Shown piece by piece: positions 45,040-57,000 of a DNA stretch of 64,000 nt; the stretch's first letter is position 1, and every line of letters starts with the position of its first letter. The stretch covers positions 135,913,490 to 135,977,489 of the forward strand of contig NC_133396.1 in the NCBI RefSeq assembly GCF_047511655.1, read 5' to 3'. The position numbers and the translations under genes are program-made. This DNA is from Castor canadensis (Eukaryota; Chordata; Mammalia; Rodentia; Castoridae). The notes under the pieces are model-generated. The model made no database searches, had not been told where the DNA came from, and saw only the letters and a list, made by a program, of their open reading frames with translations.

Positions 45040-45695
45040 AAGTGGATATTAGATTGTGATGTATAATACTTGAATTCACCCCCTCCACTGTTCTCCTTCA
45101 TCCCTCTTTTCTCCCATTCCTGGAATAGTTTCATCTGATATCATTTTTACATTTACATACATGCATTCACAGTATTTGTAACCATATTCATGCCCCTATA
45201 CCTTTTCTCTACTTCCCCTCTCACTGGTACCAATCCCCCAGGCAGGACCCTGTTCACCTTTTTAACTTCTTTTACCTTCCCTCTCTTATATGTAGCCTCC
45301 CCTTAGTCTGACATGTTTTTCATAATATTGCTATATTTGTATTAGGTCTACATTTCGCACAGGAGAGAGAACATGCAGATTTTGGCCTTTTGAATCTAGC
45401 TAACTTCATTTAAGATGATGTTCTCCAGCTCCATCCATTTACCTGCAAATGACAAATTTTCATTCTTCTTTGTGCCTGAATATTGTATATTAGTACCACA
45501 TTTTCTTAATCCATTCATGAGTACTGGGGCATCTTGGCTATTTCCATAGCTTAGCTATTGTGAATAATGTTCCAATAAACATGAGTGTGCAGGTGCCTTT
45601 ATTATAAACTGATTTACTCCTTCAGGTATATCCCTAGGAGCAGAATTGCTGAATCATGTGGCAATTTCACTTTAACCACAGTTAACAACACATGG
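45040..45695 (-). mobile_element. L1 3' part, minus strand (second 3'UTR type)
   Basis: The 3'UTR (about 45,050-45,410) has CATTCCTGGAATAGTTTCAT and 'ccatattcatgcccctatac'. The end of ORF2 follows ('gttctccagctccatccatt', TTCTTAATCCATTCATGAGT, 'attgtgaataatgttccaat'). No long frame survives. It is related to the tails at 9.1 and 27.6 kb. Confidence 0.75.
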
Positions 45696-46350
45696 ACAGA
45701 AATTACATCTTTCATAAGACTGTCAGAAGATATTCTAAAAAAATATCTGAATAGTTTATTGAATTTGTCTTCTCAGATGATGGCACCCTTGACACAAAGT
45801 GAGAATTCCACACATAACATATGTTAAAAACAAACATGTAAGTAACTGCTGACTGTTAACTTGTAAACAGTATAGAGACTCTATAATCTAACAAAGTTTG
45901 ATGACTGAATTCTTATATTGAGAATATCATAGCCATTTAAAGAGTAGTAAAGGCATTCTTTCCATGTTGGCATATTTCCATTCATATATTTTATGCATTT
46001 TATTTTGAGGGTTCTACTCCAATCTTAATAAAAAGTGGAAGGCAGTTGGAATTCAGCATCTTCTCTCCCAAGACTGGCTTCATTAATGTAAAAGTCAGGA
46101 AACAATAAGAGACTGGAAATGAGAATGTGCTAGTTTTGGATACTGAATGTATAAGTACCTTTACTCTAATTTATCTAGAAAGTTTAAGAATGCTTTAAAT
46201 GGGTAGTTTATTGGACAATAACTTGCTCCTATTTGTCAGAAATGCAAATGAAATCCAAGTGAGTGGAGAGTGGTTTTAATGTCTCCACTGTTTGTTTCAT
46301 CTGATTTGTATCAATAAGAGAAACTAATGCCATGAGAATTGCATTTTTTT
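45696..46350. other. Single-copy DNA, no gene seen
   Basis: No recognisable feature apart from the left target duplication of the following SINE. Confidence 0.4.
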
Positions 46351-46553
46351 TATTTTGGGGGTAGTGGGCTTTGAACTCTGGACTTCACACTTGCTAGGCA
46401 GGCACTCTACCACTTTATCCACTCCACAGCTCATTTTTGAGCTGGGTATTTTTGAGATAAGGGTCTCATGAACTATTTGCCTGGTATGGTCTTAACCTTG
46501 ATCCTCCTGATCTCTGCTTCCCAGGTAGCTAGGTTTACAGGTGTGAGCCTGCA
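46351..46553 (-). repeat. Composite SINE, minus strand, with target duplication
   Basis: Contains the reversed tRNA unit (GGCTTTGAACTCTGG, GCAGGCACTCTACCACTT) and the reversed B1-like half (ATCTCTGCTTCCCAGGTAGC, 'ggtttacaggtgtgagcc'). GAGAATTGCATTTTTT at about 46,334 and GAGAATGCATTTTTT at about 46,554 form the duplicated target, differing by one base. Confidence 0.82.
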
Positions 46554-46567
46554 GAGAATGCATTTTT

Positions 46568-48104
46568 TAAAAATGTGATTATTTACCTTATTCTGTGTAC
46601 TTTAGTTTCATATGTATATTTTTATTAGGCAATCCTTCATAAAGTTAGATAATATTGACCTGCCACACATTCTTCACTCCCTTTACCTCTAACAGGAGCA
46701 AAAAGCTATGACAAACTATACTTTTGTGATATTATTTGAGTCATTATCATTAACCTGTTTTGCAGCATAATAGATTCAGGTTAGGGATGAGGAGAAAATT
46801 TTTTTTTATTCTGACTGGTCTAAAGGGAGAGTTATAAATCCCCTACTGCAAAGTGTCCCTTGAATATTCAAACAAATTTTACTTTAACTAAAATTTATAT
46901 CATTCTTTAAACTGTATTTCCCATTTATCCTTTTTCTGCTTTCCCACAGAGAGTAACTACCAGTTTCAAACTTCCAATTTCTGCTTTCCCTATTTTTGTG
47001 GAACAACCATTCCCTATAGCCTTCAATCTTAATCTTCCCTGTCAGGCACCAACTTTTTCCTGAGAACTTTCTTCATTCTCTTGGAAGTCAGGGTTAACTT
47101 TAAAATTGTGGTCCTTGCTTAAGTTCTGCATAGTAACTACCTAATGTCAAAATAAAACCAACTAGCAATCACAATAGATAGTATAGTTTTGTGGCAATGT
47201 GAATGGCATATGAAGAGTGCTGTTCTCAAAATGCTAATCTGAAATTCCAAAAATATCTGAGTTTTGAATAATAAGCGTTTTGTCCTGGTATTGAAGCAAT
47301 TATGTCAAAAAAATTGGTTGGTTAATTTTGTTTATTAACTTCTAATATAGACATTGTGATTCAAGAAGTAGTTTGTAACAATTTGAATGCCCATAAAAAT
47401 AAAAAGTTAATTATTATATGAGGTATGTGTTATCATCATTCTGGTCACTGTAGCACAGTTTTTGCCACACTAATCATATTGCTAAAAACTCAAAGCCAGT
47501 CTTAACTAGCTTGAAAAAAATAGAGTTTAGAATCTTGAGAATTTCAGTGTTAGAAACTCAGAGGGAAACCTTAGAGAAGAAAAACTGAAAGACAATCAGA
47601 AAACCCATTTACAAATTCAGTCACTTTACTACATAGCTCTTAAGCTGTAGATGTGTCTGCTAAAGACCCTCAGAAACAAAAACTCATGGACTAATTGAGA
47701 AAGAAACAGAAATATCACTGGCTGAGAGACAGCAAGATTAACTCAGGCCCTGTCAATATTTAAATGAAAATGCTAGGCTAGTTGAGATTCAAGAAGACTC
47801 AAAGTATTCTACAATGGACATTTATAACAAACTTGGTCTAACAAATTCTAAAAGCAAACATCAAAAATATCAAACTGCCAAAACCAAAAATCTCCGCCTA
47901 AAGAAAACTCTCATCATGTAGAAATTAAATGTTTCATTTAAAATATCTTTCATGAAATTAAACATTATAATGAAGGTAAAAAGTAAAATAGGAACAAGGG
48001 CAAGTATATTGAAAGTATAGATAAAGACTGAAAAAACAGAAGCAAATTCATAGGTGAGTCAAATCTTGAAACTATATGCTAAGAAATTTAAATTACTTAT
48101 GATT
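46568..48104. other. Single-copy DNA, no gene seen
   Basis: AT-rich. The stretch 47,470-48,050 is A-rich on the plus strand and could be upstream ancient L1 sequence belonging to the fragment at 48,240-49,830, but I see no motif that decides it. Confidence 0.35.
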
Positions 48105-48113
48105 AATATACTC

Positions 48114-48173
48114 CTTTTTTTTATTGTTTTATTATTCATGTGTGCATACAACACTTGGGTCATTTCTCCCCCG
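48114..48173 (-). mobile_element. Very short L1 3' end, minus strand
   Basis: Only about 60 bp: a T-rich tail, TTATTCATGTGTGCATACAA and GGGTCATTTCTCCCCCG, the extreme 3' end of the G-rich-type L1. AATATACTC (48,105-48,113) and AACATACTC (48,174-48,182) form a probable 9-bp target duplication with one mismatch. Confidence 0.75.
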
Positions 48174-48239
48174 AACATACTCAAGTGTATCTTCTCTTCC
48201 CACCTCTACTCAACAATTCTAGAATATCTACTCAGTTAA

Positions 48240-48693
48240 AGCAGAAAAGAAAACATTACATATATTATAGATATTAGAAATAAGTAAATATGTCATTATT
48301 TGCAAGTGATATGATCATGCATTTAGAAATATGAGTCTATAAGCAAGCATTAATAATGTTGGGCTTACCAATGTCAGAAGAACTTGGTAAATCTAAAAAA
48401 AGGTATTTCTTCCTATTAATAACCATACTTTGGTAATCAATTGAAAGATATGTCTCTTAAAATAGCATTGACATTACCAGATACCAAGGAATACATCTAT
48501 TAAAAAGTGACCAAGAAATACACTGAAAACTGATAATATTACTGAAATAAATGAAGGAAAATATAACACATTGGGAGCTACATCATGTTGGCAGACTGGA
48601 AGACCCAATGTTATGAAAGTATTAGTAATTCATATTGATTCAATGGATTTCCTTTCTAAATACAAGTAGAACTTTAGACATGGCCCAAACTGA

Positions 48694-48737
<44 letters not shown>

Positions 48738-49830
48738 TAGCATATTGGGTAATCTGGCATTACCAAAAATGTAGTAGTGCAAGAAAAGAAAAAAACTACT
48801 AATCAGAATACAGAGTCTGAAATACTCACAAAAACATGCCATTACCTTATCTTTGATCTAACTGAGTAGAAAGATGACCTATATGTTAATGGTACTAGAA
48901 AAATGGAATATCACCATAAAAATAGATAGAGCAGATTATTTCATAGCCTTTAATATTATGAAAATATACTAAACAGAATAAGTGATTTATTTGACTCTAC
49001 TAAATGTAATAATCTATTCATTAAAAGTTAGAAATTAGAAAGGAATACGTAAGCCACATATAATTGTATATTTCCATATGACCTATTTCCTCAATATTCA
49101 CAGAACTCCATGAAACAGTGAGAAAAAGGTACAGAAGACCCTGCATACACGGGGAGATGTAATGAGTAAAAGTAAAAAAGGTGTTCAATAACACTAGTTC
49201 TTAGGAAATTAATGATTAAAACCATGATTAAACACTGCAGATACGCGGTTAAGAAGACTTACAATTGTTGATCAGGAAATGTAACAACTGGCATTTCTCA
49301 CATTTTTGGAATGTTCATAAATGGGCACAATGAACTTGAAAAAATCCAATGGTTCAGCTAAATATGCTGGTATTCTATGACAGCCTGGATCTCAGGTCAA
49401 CAAGTATTAAACCCGTATGAATATGAGATCAATAATGAAAATCAGTTTTAAAAACCTCATCAGCAGTAGAAAGGAGAAGTAAAATTGCAGTGTCTTCATT
49501 TTCAAAAACACTACATTGATATGAAAATTTAAAAAATTCTGCTACATGTTATATCACAAGAAAAACACAAAGACAAACTTTGAAGAAAGGCAGTCTTAAA
49601 TTGCATATCTTGTATAATTTTATTCATTTTCAGCTCAAGAACAAACAAAATTAATGCCTACTGATAGCATAAAAAGAATGTATTTAAGTTATTGATGTTT
49701 ACTGGGAAGGAGCATGAAGGATATGATTTGGAGATGACAGTATTCTATATCTTAACCAAAATGAGTCTCATAGATGAATGCATGTGTAAACTTCACTGAG
49801 ATTGACTGAATCTCAGTTGAGGCCTTTGTT
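48240..49830 (+). mobile_element. Ancient L1 ORF2/3' remnant, plus strand
   Basis: Highly decayed but in L1 order: an 'FADDMILYLE'-like site degraded to ASDMIMHLE near 48,307, 'ccaaggaatacatctatta' (the LGI-L strand), 'attgattcaatggatttcc', then 'aatgttcataaatgggcac' and a 3'UTR-like 'attctatatcttaacc'. A (CA)n tract interrupts it. No frame remains. Confidence 0.5.
48694..48735. repeat. (CA)n microsatellite
   Basis: About 21 uninterrupted AC units, the longest microsatellite in the window. Confidence 0.95.
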
Positions 49831-49887
49831 TATCATAAAGGGATGTTGTAACTCAGTTTGCTAAAGTAGGGTTCAGTTAACAAATAT

Positions 49888-49965
49888 GAGGCAGGGGTTT
49901 GAAGTGTAACTCCTTAGTAGAAGGCCCTTGGTTTCAATCCACAATGTCAGGTAGTAAACGTGTAA
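49888..49965 (+). repeat. Possible diverged tRNA-type SINE
   Basis: AGGCAGGGGTTTGAAGTG, 'ccttagtagaaggcccttgg' and TTTCAATCCACAATGTCAG loosely follow the tRNA-SINE pattern, ending in the CCA-GTA-like region. Weak similarity, no tail. Confidence 0.3.
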
Positions 49966-50224
49966 ATGTGAAACAAACATTTTAAGATTAAATTTTGGAT
50001 AAAGTGATTTCAAAAAATGACAATGAGTAAGATTTTTGAAACTTGCAGCTTAGATATAAATGAAATATAGAATTGTCTTTATTTTCCTACTAAAATCATA
50101 AATTATAACTCCACCAATGGTTGTGTTCAATTTTCTAAGGCAATTTCATAGTTCTCCCATTATGGGATCAGCATTAGTCATTAATAAGAAATATTTTACT
50201 ATTTATTAAGAAATCATTATCTGG

Positions 50225-50560
50225 TCAATGGTATTACAATATTTTGATGGTACTGGGATTTGAACTCAGGGCATTGCACTTGTTAGGCAGGCATTCTACC
50301 AATTGAACCATGCCTCCTGCCCATTTTTCTTTAGATTATTTTTTATATAGAGTCTTGCTTTTGCACAGGACTGGCCTTGGACCAAAATCATCCTACCTTT
50401 GCCTCCTGCATACCTGGGATCATCAGGCCTGGCTTGTTTATGAGATAGGCTCTTACTAACCATTTACTCTGGGCTTATATGGAATCATGTTCTCATCTCC
50501 ATCTTCCATTACAGATTTATAATTACAGGTGTGCAATCTTAGTTCTTGGCCCTACTAGTC
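50225..50560 (-). repeat. Composite SINE, minus strand, diverged
   Basis: Reversed tRNA unit (GGGATTTGAACTCAGGGC, GCATTCTACCAATTGAACCA) followed by a B1-like half with a partial duplication (GTCTTGCTTTTGCACAGGAC, CTCCTGCATACCTGGGATCA, then a second AGGCTCTTACTAACC-type start). Longer than the other copies, probably two overlapping halves. Confidence 0.7.
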
Positions 50561-50577
50561 ATTGTTTTAAATATATA

Positions 50578-50895
50578 CTACTATGATTTGGATAAGTGTT
50601 CCCCTCAAAGTCCATGTGTTAATCACTTGGTCCCTACCTCATGAAGTTGTTGGCAGCTGATGGAGTCTTTAGACCATAGAGGCACACTCTCACTCTCAAA
50701 CCCTGGCCATGAGTTGAGTAATTTCACTCTTCCATATGCTCCCCACAACATTGTGCTATAGGCACAAAAGCAATGGGGCCAATTGGTCATGGACTTGAAC
50801 TTTTAAAACAGGGAACCATATAAATATTTTCTCTTTGTGAATTTGTTATCTTAGACATTTGCTCCAGTTATAGAAAGATGAGTAACACATATAGT
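50578..50895 (+). repeat. MaLR-like LTR fragment (THE1/MST-type pattern)
   Basis: CTATGATTTGGATAAGTGTT, 'ccatgtgttaatcacttggt', 'ggcacaaaagcaatggggcc', 'catggacttgaac' and a GATGAGTAACACA end follow the outline of mammalian MaLR-type LTRs. Family named from memory; diverged. Confidence 0.45.
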
Positions 50896-50992
50896 TTTTA
50901 TGGCTTCTAAGTCTGACACTACCTGAAATGGACAGAAGAGAGACACAAAGTAAAGACCTCTTTTTTAAAAAGCTATGATTCTATTTTTAGTT

Positions 50993-52495
50993 TTATGTTG
51001 AGCCTCCATATACTTCCCATAGTTGTGCTAGCTTACATCCCCTCCAGCAGAGTATGAGCGTTCCTTTTTCTCCACATCCTTGCCAACATTTGGTGTTGTT
51101 TGTGTACTGGATGATAACCATTTCAACAGGAGTGAGGTAGAATCTTAATCTGGTTTTGATGGCATTTCCTTTATGGACAGGAATTTTGAGCATTTCTTCA
51201 TGTGTTTTTTTGGCCATTTGGACTTCTTCCCTCGAAAATGCTCTGTTCAGTTCATTTGCCCATTTTCTCATTGGCTCATTGGTTTTTTTGTGATTTTAGT
51301 TTTTGAGGTCTCTGTATATTCTGGTTATTAATCCCTCGTCAAATGTATGACTGGCAAAATTTTCTCCCATTCTGTGGTCAACCTCTTCAATTTAGTGACC
51401 ATTTCTTTTGTTGCATAGAAGCTTTTTAATTTCATGTAGTCCCATTTGCCAATCCTTCCTCTTAGTTTTTTAGCCATTTGAATTCTATTTAGGAAGTCAT
51501 TGCCTATGCCTATTGCTTTAGGTGTGTTCCCTGCTCTTTCCTGCACTAGCTTTAAGTTTCAGGTTATATTAAGGTCTTTAATCCACTTTGAGTTTATACT
51601 TACACAAGGTGAAAGACATGGATCACAGACCTGCAGATATCCAGGTTTTCCAGTAACTTTTGTTGACAAGGCTATCTTTTCTCCATCTTATGTTTTTGGC
51701 ACCATTGTCAAAAATCAGGTGAGCATGGTTTCATAGATTCAAATACGGGTCTTCTATTCTGTTCCTTTGGTCTTCATGTCTATTTTTGTGCCAGTACCAT
51801 GCTGTTTTTATTGCTATGGCTCTGTAGTATAGTTTGAAGTTAGGTATGGTGATACCTCCAGCATTCCTCTTTTTGCACAGTGTTGCTTTTGCTACTCGTG
51901 TTCTTTTTTGCTTCCAAATGAACTTTAGAATTGATTTTTCAACATCTGTGATGAATGTTTTTGGAATTTTGATAGAGATTGCAAAGAACATGTAGATTGC
52001 TTTTGGTAGTATGGCCATTTTCACAATGTTGGTTCTCCCAATCCATGAGCATGGAAGATCTTTCCATCTTCTGTAGTCTTCTTCAATGATTTGTAGTTTT
52101 CATTGTAGAGATCTTTCACTTTCTTTACTAAATTTATTTCTAAGTATTTTATGTTTTTGAGGATATTGTAAGTGGAATTGTTCTCTATATTCTTTCTCAG
52201 TCTGTTCATTGTTGGTATATAGAAAGGTTACTGATTTTTATACATTGATTTTTGTATCCTGTTATATTGCTAAATGTGTTTATGATGTCCAGGAGTTTTA
52301 TGGTGGAGTTTCTTTGGTCTTTTTGGTATAAGATTATATCATCTGCAAATAAGGATAATTTGACTTCTTCTTTTCTTATTTGTATTCCTTTTATATCTTC
52401 TTCCTGTCTTATTGCTCTGGTTAGGAATTCCAAAACTATGTTGAATAGCAGTAGAGAGAGTGGACACCCTTGTCTCCTTCTTGATTTTACCAAAA
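50993..52495 (-). pseudogene. L1 ORF2 fragment in the inverted block
   Basis: Minus-strand pieces are 52,206-52,556 ([15 protein letters not shown] with FADD at 52,349-52,338), 52,021-52,209 (KYLEINLVKKVKDLY), 51,731-52,024 ([14 protein letters not shown]), 51,328-51,546 and 50,993-51,271 ([14 protein letters not shown]). They cover RT motif B to the ORF2 C-terminal region. Broken by frameshifts and stops. Confidence 0.85.
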
Positions 52496-52856
52496 CCACT
52501 CTTAGGGATATATCTGGAGGAATATAAGTCAGGTCACAATAAAGACACCTACACACCCATGCTTATTACAGCATTATTCACAATAACTAAGCTATGGAAA
52601 TAGCCAAGATGCCCTACCACTGATGAATGGATTAAGAAAATGTATTTATATAGAATGGAATTATACTCAGCCATAAAGAATGAAATTTTTTCATTTGCAG
52701 ATAAAGCGATGGAACTGGAGAAGCTGATTTTATGTGAAGTTAACTAGATGCAGAAAGCCGAAGACTGGATGTTTTCTCTCATATGCAGAATATAGACTGA
52801 ATACAAATATAAGCAATATTATAAAAACACATCATTTTAAGGGGAGGTCACAAATG

Positions 52857-52880
52857 TCAGAGAGGGAGAGAGAGAGAGAG
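52857..52880. repeat. Short GA-rich tract
   Basis: AGAG units within the L1 3'UTR of the twin-primed element. Confidence 0.8.
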
Positions 52881-53399
52881 TAAAAGAAGAAAGTTAAGAA
52901 AGTGAGTATGGTAAATAACTTCCTATACAAGAATGAACATAGAATTTTTAAACCTGTTGAAACCATCATAAGAAGGGGACTAAAGTAGAAAAAAAAATAG
53001 AGGGGATGAACCAATTCAGGTTACAAAACATATACATATGAATGTCACAATGAAACACCCTATATAACTATCTCAAACAAGTGAAACGTCTTTTTTTTTT
53101 TTTTACAAAATCAAATAACAGAAGGGTGGAACAAGTCCTGTCTAGGGTTTGATACCAGTGGGAGTGAGAAGGATATAAGGAAAGGGTGTGGGAGGGTTAA
53201 TAGGGTGGAAATATCATGTACACAGGAATGTAAATAGAAAAATAAGACTTATTGAAACTATCCCAGAAATAGGGGAGGGAGGATAAAAGAAATGGTGGAG
53301 GAGGTAAATTCAACTATGATATATTGTAAAAACTTTTGTAAGTATCACAATATACCTCCCTACAGCAACAATAAAAAGTAAGTAAAACTATGGTAAGAA

Positions 53400-54030
53400 C
53401 ATTAAACTGAAGTGTACTCTCTTGAAATTTTAAGTATACCGTACAATATTGTTAACTATAGGCACAATTTGGATGGCAACCATGTATAACCTATTCATCT
53501 TCATAATGAATCTTTATGCTCCTTGAACAACAATTCCATATTCCTTCTCCCCCCAGTACTTGCCCATTACCAGTCTGCTCTCTGCATCTATGAATGTCAC
53601 TATTTTAGATACCACATGTAAATGAACTTGTACACTGTGCTGATTCGAATGGCTTACTTCACTTAGAATGATGTCCTTGAGTTTCTTCCTGTGGTGACAT
53701 ATTTTAGGGTTTCCTTCAAGTTTGAGTAATATTCCATTGTATGTGTTTCCCATATCTTGACTATTGTGAATAATGATACAATACCCATAGGAGTGAAGAT
53801 CTATCTTCAAGAGCACAATTTCAATTATCTGATAAATAGACATAAATTGGATTGCAGGATCATATGGAAATTCTGTTGTTAAGTCTTTGAGGAACCTCTA
53901 TATTGTTTTCCATAGAGTTTGTACTATTTCATATTCCCAACAGTACACAAGGGCTCCAATTTCTCCAAATCCCAGTCAATGCAACTTTGGTACTATTGTA
54001 ATGGCTGTGTTATATAGGGCTTACCACATT
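53400..54030 (-). mobile_element. Ancient L1 3' part, minus strand
   Basis: Typical old-L1 3'UTR in reverse ('gttaactataggcacaattt', 'ttgcccattaccagtctgct'), then the ORF2 end ('cttacttcacttagaatgat', 'tattgtgaataatgatacaa', 'aacagtacacaagggctcca'). It resembles the copy at 7.6 kb in age and type. Confidence 0.7.
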
Positions 54031-57000
54031 TAATCAGAATTATTTTCTAGGAGATATTACTTCACTGATTAACTATATTTTATTGCATACACATATGAAT
54101 ATAATATATAGATATAAAATTGATGAAATTTTTTATTCTGTAAAATCATTAGTTTAATTTGACATTTCATTTGTTAAAAATCTGTAGGAAATTAAAAGAA
54201 GAAAATAGTGGGCCATTAAAAATCTTCTGGTTGATTTTCAATGGCTTATCAGTTTCTTTCAGTAAAATATCATTGCTCTTTCATCACTATTGAATTAAAG
54301 TGGTTAAGTTAGTGAATGTCTATTCTCTGCATAATTGGGAAGTTACCAGCTCTGTTACAGAAGAATATTTCCATGGGATCTGGGCTTTGTGTATTACTTT
54401 CCAAATTCTGTCTTGAGAAAATTTATTTTTAATCATCCACAGGTAATTATTTTTTATTATGTGTGGAACCTAAACTGTATCTACTTTGCGACTAGAGAAA
54501 TAGTCTTCACAATATATTTGGAGATATTGCCACATTAAGATCATCTTACCCTTTATAAATATCAGGGTTTGGAATTTTGTCATAAATCCAGTGAAGTGTA
54601 ATCCTTTTCTGCAAATATATATGTCACTCTATGTTTATAACTGTCAATAGTGCATATAACACAAAGATTCTCACATTGTACCAAAGGGCACTTTATATGA
54701 AATACAATTAATTTCTTACAGCCACTGGTGATGCAATTTCTGAAAAAGGATGAAGGGATTCATGTCAAAAGCTTTACAAGTACATGTTTTGAAAAGTGAA
54801 CTCTTTAATTGATGAAATGACTTTTTTTTAAACCACATATCCTCTTAAATTATGCAACTGTGTTCTCTGTTGTGTCAAGTAAAGCAATCATTTTGAATTG
54901 TATTCATTCCCAAAATATTCTTTTTATGGTGAATGCAGCTTTATGAAACCAGTGATAAATGATATAAATATAGCACAGTAGGTGAATGGAAATTATCTGG
55001 AAACTTCTGTCTTAATTAATTTCAAAATTATCTTTGAGTATAGCTTCATACACTTGGAACTTGGTGAAAATTATTTTTGAGTATAGCTTCATACACTTGG
55101 AACTTGGTGACAAACTTGCAAATTGCTATTTTAAGTAAAACTGTTTTGTTATGTGACTTTTTTCATTCAGTGTCATCCATGGTACTTGTATTGAAAATCC
55201 TTCTCTGTAAAGCTAGACCATGATACTTTTGAAAATCATTGACTGAATTGTGGTTATGATCTCTAGAATTTGAAATATAAAAATAATTTATAACCACAAT
55301 ATCACAGAAAAAGAAAGAGCATTCAGTGGTGACTTATTAGGTAAATCTGGTCCAGGTTTGCATTTATAAACATTCTTAATTATTCTTAATTAGCAATCTA
55401 TTCATGTGTGGAAATTTAATCCACAAGGGTGTGTGTGTGTGTTGGACTCTTGAAATTCTTGACATTCCATTCCTGTTAAATGACCTGAAATCCCTTTTCA
55501 GAATACATTTGGAAAATACTTTACTTTTATGATTCACAGAGTCCTTCTAAATGAAATATGGTTTCCATTTCATTCAATTTGTTCAAATCACAAGATGATT
55601 CTTCTTTAAAGTTACTCATGTCAGTTACTGATCCTCATTCTTAGGGATTTTTTACTGTACAATTTAAATAAGAATTTTTATGCATTCTATCTGTAATTAG
55701 CATATTATGTTAAATTAGCCATTGCTAAAAATGTTTGCAGATAAGAATATTCTTCATGCACCAGCCCTGCTTTCCCTGGAAGTATTTTCACACTGAAGTA
55801 ATATATTTATCTGAGTCAGTATGTCAGAAAACTTTGTATTTCGAGAGACTTGTATTTGATGTCAGATCTCACATCACTAAGTGAAGCCTTTCCGTTGATT
55901 CCTGAGAGAATACACAGAACGTTTTTCTAAATGTAGTATCTAGAGTATACCCAGTTCCCCAAGGAGAGAACTTTCACCTACAAATTTCTCTGTAGAGATG
56001 AAACACAAGCCGACTTGCCAATATTTACATGATTGCAAGCAGTATTAAAGTTCATGTTCTGTTTTGCTCAGCATTTGTTTGTTTCTATGACAACAATTCA
56101 TGACCTTCTATGATCCCTTTCCTTAGACCTGGATTGAAATTCTTTCAAGTGTTACTATCTTTCAAGTTTTTCAAATATAATTTGCAGCAAAATCTAGAAG
56201 ATTTAGGTCTAAAGACTGGAAAGTAATCATTAAAAATTTAAAATAACCAAACCATAGATGGAATTTTTCAAAACTTCAAAAAAGATTCAAGAACTCAGCT
56301 GAGACTCATGGAATTCTCAATACAGATGATGTTAAGATAGTTTGATTTTGCTTCTCACAACAAAAACTATAGATGTTCATATCCTGCTGCTACAGAGTAA
56401 GAGAAGAAAGGTTCTGATTTTAAATTTATGTATTCTAACTGCTTAATTTTTGGAAAGTATTAAAATTCAAATAAATCTTAAAGTATATACAAGCATTGAA
56501 AGACAGAACACTGAATCCATTTTTCATGATTTGTTTCTGAAATCATCTTTCAAGTATTTCCCTCATATGTAATACCTATTGTGATTTTTACAACTTAGCT
56601 ATTTTGTCACAGAATGTCTACCCCATGGTAGATGCTTAATAGCTACATGAAGACATATCACTATTTCAGCTAATAAGATATTTCCCACTTAATTGTATGT
56701 GATTATGAGCATATGGTATGTAAAAAACTTTCAGCTCCAGATTGCAACTGTTTATTCTGACAGATCTTTCCCACACTACAGTGGCTTTAAAATTTTACTT
56801 TCTGATAATGCCAGTTGCAATACCATATTCTTGAAAAGCTCTTATTTACACATACCAGGAAAATTCAATAAGACATATCAAAGTAGTCTTGTTTACAAGA
56901 GTAAAAACTATAAACAATGAACTATCCTTTTATTAGAGGGTATATAATGAACTCATACAATGCAACATGCTAAATAGGGAAAATGAAGAAATCAGACTTA

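Larger units (their letters stand above)
50985..53390 (+). mobile_element. L1 with internal 5' inversion (twin-priming structure)
   Basis: 50,985-about 52,495 is ORF2 in minus orientation, from just after RT motif B ([19 protein letters not shown]) down to the region before the C-terminus. From about 52,496 to 53,390 the sequence turns to plus orientation: ORF2 C-terminal remnant ('cttattacagcattattcac', 'tggaattatactcagccata'), 3'UTR and an A-rich end. The inverted block ends almost exactly where the plus block begins in L1 coordinates, with only a small deletion, as expected when two primers act at one insertion. Confidence 0.85.
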
